A stretch of DNA of 64,000 nt from Rhabdaerophilum sp. SD176 (GTDB lineage: Bacteria > Pseudomonadota > Alphaproteobacteria > Rhizobiales > Beijerinckiaceae): the NCBI RefSeq assembly GCF_030143245.1, contig NZ_JARJNS010000002.1, forward strand, positions 62,001 to 126,000, written 5' to 3'. A model generated the notes under the pieces. It made no database searches and was not told the DNA's origin. It saw only the letters and a program-made list of their open reading frames with translations. The translations under genes and the position numbers were made by a program. Below are positions 21,947-31,143 of this stretch, one piece after another (positions within the stretch are counted from its first letter, which is position 1; each line of letters opens with the position of its first letter).

Positions 21947-23584
21947 ATGGCGATTGTTGCGCCCCTGCTCGGCCCTTTTTCTGCCTATGGCGAAGTGGTT
22001 TCGCGGTTCCGCTGGCAGGTGCCGGCCCTGTTCAATATCGGGGTTGCCTGCGCCGATGCCCTTGCGCAGGTGCAGCCCGACCGGCCGGCGCTGATCGAGG
22101 TCGGGCCGGATTTCAGCCAGAGCATCGTCAGCTACGGCGATCTCCGGGCGGAATCGAACCGCCTGGCCCAGGCGCTTGTCCGTGCCGGTATCCAGCCCGG
22201 CGACCGGGTGGCGATCCACCTGCCGCAGGGGCGCCACGTGCCGATCGCGCATTGCGCAATCTACAAGATCGGCGCGATCGCGGTGCCGTTGGCCGCCCTG
22301 TTCGGGGCCGATGCCCTGGCCTACCGGCTTCAGGATTCGGGTTCGCGCCTGATAATCACCGATGCCGCCGGCGCCGCGAAGACGCGGCCGCTGCTCGCCT
22401 CGACGCCGGCGCTCGAGCGCGTGATTTCGATCGAGGGCGATGATGGCCCGGCAATCGGGCTGGCGCGGTTCACCGAGGGGTGTTCCGGCCCTTTCGAACC
22501 CGTCGCAACGCGGGCCGACGATCCAGCGTTGATGATCTATACCTCCGGAACCACCGGGCACCCTAAAGGCGCGCTGCACGGGCATCGGGTCCTGCTCGGG
22601 CACCTGCCCGGTGTCGAGATGCATCACGATTTCGCGCCGCAGGCCGGAGACCGGTTCTGGACGCCGGCGGACTGGGCCTGGGCCGGCGGCCTGCTCAACA
22701 TTCTGCTGCCGGGGCTGTGCCTCGGCATTCCGGTTGTCGCCTGGCCGTTCCAGAAATTCGACCCCGAAGCTGCCTTTGCCATGATGGCGCGGCTCGATGT
22801 CCGCAATGCCTTCATTCCCCCGACCGGTCTCCGGCTGATGCGCAGCGTCCGGGATCCGGTGAAGCGGTTCGGCATGCCTCTGCGGAGCCTTGGCTCCGGT
22901 GGCGAGGCGCTGGGCACGCCGACCTTCGAATGGGGCCGCGAAGTGCTAGGCCTGCCGATCAACGAATTCTACGGCCAGACCGAGTGCAATCTCGTCCTGT
23001 CCTCCTCGCATGCCATGGGTGTGGCCCGGGCCGGGATGATCGGCCGGCCGGTGCCGGGCCATTCGGTTGCTGTCATCCGCGAGGATGGCACGCCCTGCGC
23101 GGTCGACGAGCCGGGGCAGATCGCCATCCGCCGGCCGGACCCGGTGATGTTCCTCGGCTACTGGAACAAGCCGGAAGCCACGGAAGCGAAGTTCATCGGG
23201 GACTGGATGACGACCGGTGACCAGGGCTATCGCGATGCAGATGGCTATATCGGGTTCGTCGGGCGGGATGACGATCTCATCACCTCCTCCGGCTACAGGA
23301 TCGGGCCCGTCGAGATCGAGGATTGCCTGATCAAGCACCCTGCTGTCGCGCTGGCTGCCGTGATCGGCAAGCCGGATCCGCTGCGCACCGAGATCGTGGT
23401 TGCCTTTCTGGTGCTGAAGCCGGGCTTCGAAGCGGGCGACGCGCTGGCGGAGGAGATCCGGCGTTTCGTGCGGGAGCGGCTCTCGGCCCATGAATATCCG
23501 CGCGAGGTGCATTGCATTCCGGAAATGCCGCTCACGACCACGGGCAAGATCATCCGCCGCGACTTGCGTCAGCGGCTCTCCTGA
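21947..23584 (+). CDS. Acyl-CoA synthetase, AMP-forming (ANL superfamily)
   Basis: This 545-residue enzyme would activate a carboxylic acid to its CoA thioester through an acyl-adenylate. Motifs seen are the phosphate loop YTSGTTGHPKGALHGH near residue 195, the FYGQTECN motif, TTGDQGYRDADGYI, the hinge GRDDDLITSSGYRIGP and the catalytic lysine in TTTGKIIRRDL at the C-terminus. The sequence resembles the medium-chain or acetyl/propionyl-CoA synthetase-like branch more than long-chain FadD, but the substrate cannot be fixed. It is divergent from the terC-type gene, and its last 16 bases overlap the end of the convergent COG0523 gene. Confidence 0.9.
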   Translation: MAIVAPLLGPFSAYGEVVSRFRWQVPALFNIGVACADALAQVQPDRPALIEVGPDFSQSIVSYGDLRAESNRLAQALVRAGIQPGDRVAIHLPQGRHVPIAHCAIYKIGAIAVPLAALFGADALAYRLQDSGSRLIITDAAGAAKTRPLLASTPALERVISIEGDDGPAIGLARFTEGCSGPFEPVATRADDPALMIYTSGTTGHPKGALHGHRVLLGHLPGVEMHHDFAPQAGDRFWTPADWAWAGGLLNILLPGLCLGIPVVAWPFQKFDPEAAFAMMARLDVRNAFIPPTGLRLMRSVRDPVKRFGMPLRSLGSGGEALGTPTFEWGREVLGLPINEFYGQTECNLVLSSSHAMGVARAGMIGRPVPGHSVAVIREDGTPCAVDEPGQIAIRRPDPVMFLGYWNKPEATEAKFIGDWMTTGDQGYRDADGYIGFVGRDDDLITSSGYRIGPVEIEDCLIKHPAVALAAVIGKPDPLRTEIVVAFLVLKPGFEAGDALAEEIRRFVRERLSAHEYPREVHCIPEMPLTTTGKIIRRDLRQRLS

Positions 23585-24615
23585 GCCCCGGATTCGGCGC
23601 GTACCAAAGCCGACCAGAAGGTCTCGATCGTCTCGCGGGGGATACCCTGCACGATGAAGACGAGCCGGGTCCGCCGGTCGCGGCCCGGCCAGCGGGCAAG
23701 ACGCTGCAGCGGATGCGTGACCGACTGGACATGATGGATCACTGCCGGTCGCTCGGGATCATCCGCCATGGCGACGAGCCCCTTCAGCCGGAGCAGGCGC
23801 GGGCCGTGCAGGATCCGCATCGCTTCCTGGAAGACGACCAGCGATTCCGGCCGGACAGGGTGATCCGACACGAAGCTGAAACTCTCGATATCGAGGCCGT
23901 GCCGGTTGGCCTCGTGGCCCGGTGCATGGGCCGGGCCGGCGCCCTCTGCTGCATCAAGCCAGGCCTCGATCCCGGAGCCGGTTTCCCGCCACGGCTCGAA
24001 CCGGTTGTCGAAAAGGGTTGACGCAAAATCCGGCGGCTCCTCGCGAAGGAGGCGGGTGGTGGGATTGAGGCCGGAAACGGCTTCTTCCAGCGCCGCGATC
24101 ATGCCCGGGCCGGCAAGATCCAGCTTGGTCAGCAGGAGGCGGTCAGCAAGAGCCACCTGCCGGCGTGCTTCGGCATGGCGCGCCAGCGTGTCGCCGCCAT
24201 GCACGGCGTCGACCAGCGTGGCGAGCCCCGCAATCCCGAAGCGCTTCGAAAGATAGGGATGCTGGAGGACCGATTGAAGAATCGGCAGCGGATCGGCGAG
24301 GCCCGTCGTTTCGATCAGGATCCGCCGGAAAGGCGCGATGCGCCGGTTGTCGCGGCGGCGGAGCAGATCCTCCAGCGTAGCGACGAGATCGCCGCGAATC
24401 GTGCAGCAGAGGCAGCCGGCGGCCATGAGGACCATCTCGCCGGGTGTTTCCTCGACAAGCAGGTGGTCGAGCCCCACCGACCCGAATTCGTTGATGATCA
24501 CCAAGGTGTCGGCAAGGGCCGGGTCCGCCAGCCAGCGGTTCAGGCGCGTGGTTTTCCCTGCCCCGAGAAACCCGGTGAGGATGACCAGCGGGATCGGCGG
24601 CAGCGGGCCGGCCAT
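23569..24615 (-). CDS. COG0523/CobW-family metal-chaperone GTPase
   Basis: This is a 348-residue G3E-type P-loop GTPase. The Walker A motif GFLGAGKTT is at residues 15-23 with K21, the family's metal-binding CLCC is at residues 68-71 in AAGCLCCTIRGDL, Switch/Walker B appears as ILIETTGLADP, and the base-recognition motif is LTKLDL. The C-terminal CobW_C domain is present (IESFSFVSDHPVRPES, LLRLKGLV). Members deliver zinc, cobalt or other metals to client proteins; the client is not evident. It follows the EamA gene with a 2-base gap, and its end overlaps the acyl-CoA synthetase gene by 16 bases. Confidence 0.92.
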   Translation of the reverse strand: MAGPLPPIPLVILTGFLGAGKTTRLNRWLADPALADTLVIINEFGSVGLDHLLVEETPGEMVLMAAGCLCCTIRGDLVATLEDLLRRRDNRRIAPFRRILIETTGLADPLPILQSVLQHPYLSKRFGIAGLATLVDAVHGGDTLARHAEARRQVALADRLLLTKLDLAGPGMIAALEEAVSGLNPTTRLLREEPPDFASTLFDNRFEPWRETGSGIEAWLDAAEGAGPAHAPGHEANRHGLDIESFSFVSDHPVRPESLVVFQEAMRILHGPRLLRLKGLVAMADDPERPAVIHHVQSVTHPLQRLARWPGRDRRTRLVFIVQGIPRETIETFWSALVRAESGAQESR

Positions 24616-24617
24616 GG

Positions 24618-25559
24618 CTATCCGGCCTCGCCGGCGCTTGTCACCGGGGCCGGTTTCCGGCCCGAATCGAGCAGGATCTCGCCGGCAAGGGCGGCGAGGA
24701 TCATCGCCACGCCGCCGAGCTGGACTGGCGAGAGCGTCTCGCCGATGAACCAGGCAGCGAAGATAATGGCAGTGACCGGCTCGAACAGGAAAAGCAGGCT
24801 CGTGCGCGAGGCGCTGATCCGCCGCGAGGCCATGAGCTGGAAGACGAAGGCGACGGCATAGGCCGCCATGGCAATGCCGATGGCGAAGGGAGCCTTTGAG
24901 AACGCATCAAGGGGGGCGGGGCCGCCATTGACGAGCAGGAAGGCCAGCGAGATTGGTGCCACCACCACCTGGATCCAGAACAGGGTGCGCACGGTCGAGC
25001 CCTGGACATGGCCGGCGATGAGGAACATCGCCGCGCAGGCCATGGCGGCGACGAGCGCGAAAAGCACGCCCTTGACGGTCAGCTGGTCTGCGGAGGGGCC
25101 GACGGCGATGACGAGGCCGGCAAAGGCGACGCTGAAAACAAGGATTTGCTGGCGGCTCAGCGGCCGGCCTTCGATCCGGTTCGACAGGAGCATAACCATC
25201 AGGGGGAAGGTGTAGAAGATCACCACTGTCAGCGGCACGGAAAGGTGATCAAGCGCAGAGAGATAGAAGGTCGCGGTCAGACCGGCAGCGATTGAAAGGC
25301 GGAGGACGGGGCCGCGATCCGCCGGGCCAAGCGACAGGCGATGCCCCAACGCAAGCGCGATGGTGCCGAGCCCTGGCACCATGATGAGCGAACGGTAGAA
25401 GATCAGCTCCGCTCCGGGCAATCCGGCCTGCGAGGCGGCACGCGCCGCCGGGATGTTGGCGCCGTAGAGCCAAGCGCCGATCAGCGCAAAGAGGGTTCCG
25501 AGAAGCAACGTGCGCCGTGCCTGACGACCGGCCTCGCCGGCGAGAGGATCAAAGGTCAC
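24618..25559 (-). CDS. DMT-superfamily transporter (EamA domains)
   Basis: This 313-residue inner-membrane protein has about ten hydrophobic segments arranged as two EamA repeats; the second repeat ends with the usual PVTAIIFAAWFIGETLS segment. Substrate unknown; family members export amino acids, nucleosides or other metabolites. The start is GTG at 25559, and its first bases overlap the stop of the upstream carboxypeptidase gene (GTGA), which indicates translational coupling. The COG0523 GTPase gene follows after 2 bases. Confidence 0.88.
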   Translation of the reverse strand: MTFDPLAGEAGRQARRTLLLGTLFALIGAWLYGANIPAARAASQAGLPGAELIFYRSLIMVPGLGTIALALGHRLSLGPADRGPVLRLSIAAGLTATFYLSALDHLSVPLTVVIFYTFPLMVMLLSNRIEGRPLSRQQILVFSVAFAGLVIAVGPSADQLTVKGVLFALVAAMACAAMFLIAGHVQGSTVRTLFWIQVVVAPISLAFLLVNGGPAPLDAFSKAPFAIGIAMAAYAVAFVFQLMASRRISASRTSLLFLFEPVTAIIFAAWFIGETLSPVQLGGVAMILAALAGEILLDSGRKPAPVTSAGEAG

Positions 25560-27013
25560 GAGCGCGGCTGGCCCTGCTTCGGAGTTTCCTTCTTGCGGGC
25601 CGTGGCCTTCTTCTTGTCAGCAGCGGCTTTCGTCTTGGCCTTGCCCGGCTCGGTCGGGGCCGGGCGTGCCGCCGCTGCCGCAGGCTGCCGCGCGGTGCGG
25701 GTGGCCAGGGAAGCTCCTGATGCGGGGCGCGGCTGGGCCGACTGGCCTTGCCCGATCCGGCCGGCGGCGCCAGGCCGCAAAGGCGCGGTTCCTGTCAGGG
25801 CAAGCGGAGCGGCTGTTCCGGCACGGGCAGCAGCCGGCGCGAAGGCCGTCGCGTTGGCGGGAGCCGCAGCCTCGCCGGGCCGGCGGGCGATTTCGGTGCT
25901 GCCCGGGGCGCGGCCGAGATAAACCGGGATCGGATCGAAATTGTCCCGCGGGCCGAGGGCAATGCGCCCGCCGACGCGCTGGCCCACATTGATGGCCTGT
26001 CCGGAGCGATAGCCGCCGGCAATCAGCATGTCCGGCCGGTCCGGCGCGTTGGAAGTGAAGGCCAGCGCAGTGCCGGCATCTTCTTCCTCCGCGACAGGCG
26101 GACCGCGCCGACCGCAGATCTCGGCGCGACGGTTCGGTGCCATCGTTTCAGGGCTGGCCGTGAGCTGTGCGAGGCTGCGACCTGAGCCGGCGCCGGTGGT
26201 AAACAGCCCGCCGCCAGAGGAGAAGCCCTGGTCGAGCAGCTGTGCCGCCTTGAGCGTACGATCCGCGCCCGATGTTGCCCCGAAGACCACGGCGATCAGC
26301 GTGCGGCCATTGCGCTCGGCGGCCGAGACGAGGTTGAAGCCCGAGGCGCAGACAAAGCCGGTCTTCATGCCCATCGCGCCGGGATAGCGCCCGATCAGAC
26401 CGTTGGTGTTGCTGTATTTCCGGTTGCCGAGTTGCACGGCGCCGATGGTCCAGTATTCGCGGTATTGCGGGAATTCCAGCAGGAGCGCGCGGGCCAGAAG
26501 GGCCATGTCGCGGGCCGAGGAGACGTGGCTTTCATGGTGCAACCCGTGCGGATTGACAAAATGGCTTTCGCGCATGCCAAGCCGCGCGGCTTCCTGGTTC
26601 ATCATCCGCGCGAAGCCGGCCGTCGAGCCGCCGATGCCTTCCGCGACAACGGTGGAGACATCGTTGGCCGATTTCACCATGAGGAGCTTCAGGGCGTTCT
26701 CGAGTGTGATTTCCTGCCCTGGCTTGATGCCGATCTTGCTCGGCGGCTGCTTGGCCGCGACGGCGGAGGCGACGATCGGCGTCTCGAGCTTGATCTGGCC
26801 CTTCGCCACGGCCCTGAGCGCGACATAGGCCGTCATCAGCTTCGTGGTCGAGGCGGGGAACCAGGGTCGGGTGGCTTCCTCGGCCTGGATGACCTCGCCC
26901 GTGGCGGCATCGACCACGACGGTCGGCACCATCGGGTCGGCCTGGGCAGGCACTGCGAGCAGCGCTGCCAATGCAGCAGACAGCGAAAGCCTGAGAAGCG
27001 TTGAAGACGTCAC
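25556..27013 (-). CDS. D-alanyl-D-alanine carboxypeptidase (penicillin-binding protein 5/6 type)
   Basis: This is a 485-residue periplasmic serine peptidase that trims the terminal D-Ala of peptidoglycan side chains. The active-site motifs are S55-T-T-K58 in FPASTTKLM, SAN in VKSANDVS and KTG in MGMKTGF. A signal peptide ends near AQA-D (residue 25). The GTG at 27013 is chosen because it places the signal peptide at the N-terminus; the frame stays open upstream but encodes nothing signal-like. The C-terminal 130 residues are Ala/Pro-rich and end in a lysine-rich stretch (DKKKATARKKETPK), not the usual amphipathic membrane anchor. It is the first gene of an operon with the EamA and COG0523 genes. 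Confidence 0.92.
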   Translation of the reverse strand: MTSSTLLRLSLSAALAALLAVPAQADPMVPTVVVDAATGEVIQAEEATRPWFPASTTKLMTAYVALRAVAKGQIKLETPIVASAVAAKQPPSKIGIKPGQEITLENALKLLMVKSANDVSTVVAEGIGGSTAGFARMMNQEAARLGMRESHFVNPHGLHHESHVSSARDMALLARALLLEFPQYREYWTIGAVQLGNRKYSNTNGLIGRYPGAMGMKTGFVCASGFNLVSAAERNGRTLIAVVFGATSGADRTLKAAQLLDQGFSSGGGLFTTGAGSGRSLAQLTASPETMAPNRRAEICGRRGPPVAEEEDAGTALAFTSNAPDRPDMLIAGGYRSGQAINVGQRVGGRIALGPRDNFDPIPVYLGRAPGSTEIARRPGEAAAPANATAFAPAAARAGTAAPLALTGTAPLRPGAAGRIGQGQSAQPRPASGASLATRTARQPAAAAARPAPTEPGKAKTKAAADKKKATARKKETPKQGQPRS

Positions 27014-27221
27014 GCGAGCCTCGATTCCCCATCCAGGCCGGCTGATTCGGCCCGCCAGCGATAGCCTTTGCCCTTGGTAGCCCCGGCTGCAAATTTTGAG
27101 AAGGGGTGTCAGGGAATGACCTTGCCAGAACCAGCAAATTATGGCTGCGTTGCGGCCTGCTGTTAAACTTTGAACATTCTGCCTGAATTTGCGCCGGCTG
27201 GCCCGGCCTGGAGGACGCGAC

Positions 27222-28388
27222 ATGTCGGCATCGATCATCGGCTGGGCCCATACTTCCTTCGGCAAGAAGGAGGAAAGCATCGAGGAGATGGTGGTCGCGG
27301 TCGCGCGCGAGGCCCTCGCCCATGCCCGGATCGAGGCTGAGGATGTCGACGAGATCTATCTCGGGCATTACAATGCCGGCTTCTCGCCACAGGATTTCAC
27401 GGCCTCGCTGGTGTTGCAGGCTGACCCGGCCCTGCGATTCAAGCCGACGACGCGGGTCGAGAATGCCTGCGCGACCGGCTCCGCAGCTGTGCACCAGGCC
27501 GCGAAGGCTATCGCTGCGAAAGCTGCCCGCGTGGTGCTGGTTGTCGGCGTCGAGCAGATGACGCGGACGCCCGGCTCGGAGATCGGTGCCAACCTCCTCA
27601 AGGCCTCCTACCTGCCGGAGGATGGCCAGACGCCGGCCGGCTTTGCCGGTGTGTTCGGCAAGATCGCAGGCGCCTATTTCCAGCGCCATGGCGACCAGTC
27701 GGATGCGCTGGCCCGGATTGCCGCGAAGAACCATCGCAACGGCGTCGAGAACCCCTATGCGCAGATGCGCAAGGATTTCGGCTTCGAGTTCTGCCGGAAC
27801 GAGAGCGAGAAGAACCCCTATGTCGCCGGTCCGCTGAAGCGCACCGATTGCAGTCTCGTTTCGGACGGCGCCGCAGCGCTGGTGCTGGCCGATCTCGACA
27901 CGGCCATGGCCTCGGAGCGCGCGGTCCTGCTGCGCTCGCTGGCGCATGCGCAGGATTTCCTGCCGATGTCGAAGCGCGACATCCTTGCCTTTGAAGGCTG
28001 CTCGGTGGCGTGGCGCCAGGCGCTCGACAAGGCGCGGCTCACGCTTGACGACCTCTCCTTCGTGGAGACGCATGACTGCTTCACCATCGCCGAGCTTATC
28101 GAATACGAGGCAATGGGGCTGACCAAGCCGGGCGAGGGTGCACGCGCCATTCTCGAAGGCTGGACAGAAAAGTCCGGCAAGCTGCCGGTCAATCCTTCCG
28201 GCGGCCTCAAGGCCAAGGGGCATCCGATCGGTGCCACCGGCGTTTCCATGCATGCGCTGTCTGCGATGCAGGTCTGCGGCGAGGCGCCTGCGGGCATGCA
28301 GATCAAGAATGCGACGCTGGGTGGAATCTTCAATATGGGCGGTGCCGCGGTCGCCAATTATGTCTCGGTTCTGGAACGGATCCGCTGA
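27222..28388 (+). CDS. Thiolase-family acetyl-CoA acetyltransferase (SCP2-thiolase-like)
   Basis: This 388-residue thiolase shows the nucleophilic cysteine C83 in ENACATGSAAVH, a conserved VETHDCFTIAE segment, the GHPIGATG motif with catalytic histidine and a C-terminal GGIFNMGGAAVANYV in place of the standard CxG loop. That pattern points to the SCP2-thiolase-like subgroup, so the exact reaction (acetyl transfer or thiolysis) is uncertain. The ATG at 27222 has a GGAGG ribosome-binding site. It is divergent from the carboxypeptidase operon and followed by an MFS transporter gene after 56 bases that contain a stem-loop. Confidence 0.88.
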   Translation: MSASIIGWAHTSFGKKEESIEEMVVAVAREALAHARIEAEDVDEIYLGHYNAGFSPQDFTASLVLQADPALRFKPTTRVENACATGSAAVHQAAKAIAAKAARVVLVVGVEQMTRTPGSEIGANLLKASYLPEDGQTPAGFAGVFGKIAGAYFQRHGDQSDALARIAAKNHRNGVENPYAQMRKDFGFEFCRNESEKNPYVAGPLKRTDCSLVSDGAAALVLADLDTAMASERAVLLRSLAHAQDFLPMSKRDILAFEGCSVAWRQALDKARLTLDDLSFVETHDCFTIAELIEYEAMGLTKPGEGARAILEGWTEKSGKLPVNPSGGLKAKGHPIGATGVSMHALSAMQVCGEAPAGMQIKNATLGGIFNMGGAAVANYVSVLERIR

Positions 28389-28405
28389 GCGAACCGGAAC
28401 CGGCG

Positions 28406-28425
28406 GGCGCCTGAAGCCAGGCGCC
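28406..28425 (+). other. Perfect stem-loop between the thiolase and MFS genes
   Basis: An 8-bp stem GGCGCCTG/CAGGCGCC closes an AAGC loop 17 bases after the thiolase stop. No T-run follows, so it is more likely an RNA-processing or stability element, or a partial terminator, within a two-gene transcript. Confidence 0.5.
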
Positions 28426-28444
28426 ACCAGAGCAAGAGGCTGCC

Positions 28445-29698
28445 TTGCCCCGATCGACACCGCCTGCTTCGCCACCGAGCCTGTCGGGCCTTTCGCTTGT
28501 CCGGCGGCGGCTGATCTTCTTCGCGGCGGCCTGCGGCTATCTGCTGAGCCAGTTCTACCGCTCGTTCCTGACGGTGATCCATGACGACCTTGTGCGTGAT
28601 CTCGGGATCGGGCCGAGCGAGTTCGGCGCGCTCGGTTCAGCCTGGTTCTTCGCGTTTTCGCTTTCACAATTTCCGGTCGGGATCGCGCTCGACAGGCTCG
28701 GGCCGCGACGGACGATTGCCGGCATGATGCTGGCTGCCGTGGCGGGCGCCTTCCTGTTCGCCACCGCTTCGAGCCATACCGTCGCCATTGCCGGCATGGC
28801 GCTGGTCGGCGTGGGCTGCTCGCCGCTGCTGATGGGGGCGCTCTATTTCTTCGCCAAGACCGAGCCGGCGGCCCGGTTCGCAGCCCTCGGCGGCATTTTC
28901 CTCGCCTGCGGGCTGATCGGCAGTCTGATCGCCGCGACGCCACTCGCCCTGCTGGTCAAGGCCGTGGGCTGGCGCGATGCCATCCGGATCGTGGCGCTGG
29001 TCACACTTGCCGTGGCGGTGCTGAACTTCCTTGTCTTCCGGGATCCGCCGCAGGGCGAGAACCCGCCGGGCGGATCGCTTCTCGGCGATCTCTGGGCGAT
29101 CATGCGGATGCCTGCGCTCTGGCCGATCCTCATCATGAGCTTCGCGATTTCCGCGCCCGTCTTCACCGAACGCTCGCTCTGGGTCGGCCCGTTTTTCGGC
29201 GAGGTCTACGGGCTCGGCCTGATCGAACGCGGCAATGCCGTCCTGGCGCTGGCTCTGGCCATGACCGGGTCGGCGATCTTCTCCGGCCCGATTGCGAGCT
29301 GGATCGACAACCCCAAGCGCGTGGTCTTCGTGTCGAACCTGCTTTGCGGCATCGCCTTCCTGGCGCTGGGCCTTCTCGTCCTGCCGCCGCTCTGGCTGGC
29401 GATTGTCCTGATGATGCTCGCCGGGCTTTTCGGGGTCAGCTACGCCGTGCTGATCGCGCATGGCCGGCTGTTCTTCCCCGATCATGTCATCGGGCGCGGC
29501 ATCACGTTCATCAACTTCGTCTCGATCGGCGGGACGGGCGTGGCGCAGCTGCTTTCGGGGCATGCCGTCGAGGCGATGCGGAAATCAGGCATGGCGCCCG
29601 CCGAAACCTATGCCAGCCTCCATGTTGCTTTCGGGGTGCTGCTGCTGGTTTCGGTGGTGGTCTATGCCCGGGCGCCGGCCAAACCTGCCTGGCGCTGA
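28445..29698 (+). CDS. Major facilitator superfamily transporter
   Basis: This 417-residue membrane protein has about twelve hydrophobic segments and the MFS loop 2-3 motif in modified form (GIALDRLGPRRTIA). Substrate unknown. The start is taken as TTG at 28445, which follows an AAGAGG ribosome-binding site; the encoded first 25 residues are hydrophilic and Pro/Ser-rich and lead into the first helix (LIFFAAACGYLLSQFYR). It lies downstream of the thiolase gene and may be co-transcribed with it. Confidence 0.85.
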   Translation: MPRSTPPASPPSLSGLSLVRRRLIFFAAACGYLLSQFYRSFLTVIHDDLVRDLGIGPSEFGALGSAWFFAFSLSQFPVGIALDRLGPRRTIAGMMLAAVAGAFLFATASSHTVAIAGMALVGVGCSPLLMGALYFFAKTEPAARFAALGGIFLACGLIGSLIAATPLALLVKAVGWRDAIRIVALVTLAVAVLNFLVFRDPPQGENPPGGSLLGDLWAIMRMPALWPILIMSFAISAPVFTERSLWVGPFFGEVYGLGLIERGNAVLALALAMTGSAIFSGPIASWIDNPKRVVFVSNLLCGIAFLALGLLVLPPLWLAIVLMMLAGLFGVSYAVLIAHGRLFFPDHVIGRGITFINFVSIGGTGVAQLLSGHAVEAMRKSGMAPAETYASLHVAFGVLLLVSVVVYARAPAKPAWR

Positions 29699-29755
29699 AA
29701 CCCGAGTGACCTGGTTGCTTGCCCCGGGGGCTCCTTCCCTGCAGCAAGGCCTTCT

Positions 29756-31048
29756 TCAGGCAGCGTCCTTGCGCCGGAACAGCAACTTGTCGATGCGGCG
29801 GCCATCCATATCCATCACTTCGAGCTGCCAGCCATCGAATTCGGAGATGTCGCCGTCCCCGGGGATCCGGCCGAACACCTCCAGCGCGAGGCCGGCCACG
29901 GTCCGGAACCGCGCATCCTCGGGCACTTCGATGCCGATCCGCTCTTCCAGTTCGTCGATCTCCGTCCGGCCATCGACAAGGAAGCTGCCATCCGCGCGCT
30001 CGATGATGGTGCGGCTTTCGGTTTCGTGCTCCTCGGGCATCTCGCCGGTGATGGCCTCCAGCACGTCGGTCAGCGTCACGACGCCTTCGAACGTGCCGAA
30101 TTCGTCAAGGACGAAGGCAAAATGGTTGCGCTTCTCGCGGAAGAGTTCCAGCACCTCGAGGACAGAAGAGACTTCCGGCACGAAGATCGGCTCGCGGACG
30201 CTGGCCTCGATATCGAGCGCCTTACCTTCGAGAAGCAGGTCGAGCAGGTCCTTCTTGTGCACGAATCCGAGCGGTTCGTCGATCGAGCCGCCCTTGGCCA
30301 CGACCACGCGGCTGAAGGGGCACTGGCGCAGTTCGGCCTTGAGGACCTTTGGATCGTCGGCGACATCGACCCAGTAGACATCGCGCCGGCGGGTCATGAT
30401 GTCGGATACCGGGCGTTCGGCCAGGCCGATCACTTCGCGCACCATGGCGCGCTCGGCCGGGTCGATCACGCCGGATTCGGTTCCGCCCTGGAGGATGGTC
30501 TCGACTTCCTCCTCCGTGACGGTCTGGTCCCGGGTCTGGGGAATGCGCAGGGCCGTCAGGATCATTGCACTGGAAAAGCCGAGCAGGTTGACCATCGGCC
30601 GGCCGACCATGCCGATCATGGCGATCGGCCGCGCGACCCGCGAGGCCACCACCTCCGGATAGGCCAGAGCGATCCGCTTCGGCACAAGCTCGCCGAGCAC
30701 GATCGACAGGAATGTGATCAGGAAAACGACGATCGTATAGGCGATGGGCTCGGCATAATTCGGCGGCACGGTCAGGCTGGCAAGATAGAGGCTGAGCTTC
30801 TCGCCCAGGGTGGCCGTGCCGAACGCACCTGCCACGATGCCGACAAGGGTGATGCCGATCTGGACGGAGGACAGGAAGCTCGACGGCTCCTCGGCCAGCT
30901 CTGCCGCCTTCGCAGCGCCTTTGTCCCCGGCCTCGGCCATGGCATCGAGCCGCGCACGTCGCGCCGACACGATTGCCATTTCGGACATCGAGAACAATCC
31001 GTTCAGCAGCGTCAGGCCGAGAACGATCAGGAGTTCAACCGCTAACAT
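29756..31048 (-). CDS. CNNM/CorC-type hemolysin-family membrane protein
   Basis: This 430-residue protein has an N-terminal DUF21 (CNNM) transmembrane domain of four segments (MLAVELLIVLGLTLLNG, SFLSSVQIGITLVGIVAG), followed by a pair of CBS domains (about residues 210-330; SDIMTRRRDVYWVD, VTLTDVLEAITGEMP) and a C-terminal CorC/HlyC transporter-associated domain (IPEDARFRTVAGLALE region). Family members are implicated in magnesium or cobalt efflux and have been annotated as hemolysins without firm evidence. It is downstream of bolA on the same strand with a 95-base gap, and convergent with the MFS gene. Confidence 0.92.
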   Translation of the reverse strand: MLAVELLIVLGLTLLNGLFSMSEMAIVSARRARLDAMAEAGDKGAAKAAELAEEPSSFLSSVQIGITLVGIVAGAFGTATLGEKLSLYLASLTVPPNYAEPIAYTIVVFLITFLSIVLGELVPKRIALAYPEVVASRVARPIAMIGMVGRPMVNLLGFSSAMILTALRIPQTRDQTVTEEEVETILQGGTESGVIDPAERAMVREVIGLAERPVSDIMTRRRDVYWVDVADDPKVLKAELRQCPFSRVVVAKGGSIDEPLGFVHKKDLLDLLLEGKALDIEASVREPIFVPEVSSVLEVLELFREKRNHFAFVLDEFGTFEGVVTLTDVLEAITGEMPEEHETESRTIIERADGSFLVDGRTEIDELEERIGIEVPEDARFRTVAGLALEVFGRIPGDGDISEFDGWQLEVMDMDGRRIDKLLFRRKDAA

Positions 31049-31143
31049 GCGTTAGGACAAGACCATCGGAGCAGGGGGCTCCACGGGCGGTATTCACCAT
31101 GGCGGCCACGAAAAGTCCAGTACGGTCGAATGCGGGGCCCGTT

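Noticed and set aside
26532-28943. 803-codon minus-strand frame across the carboxypeptidase, thiolase and MFS genes
   Set aside because: It overlaps three well-supported genes and has no protein-like features.
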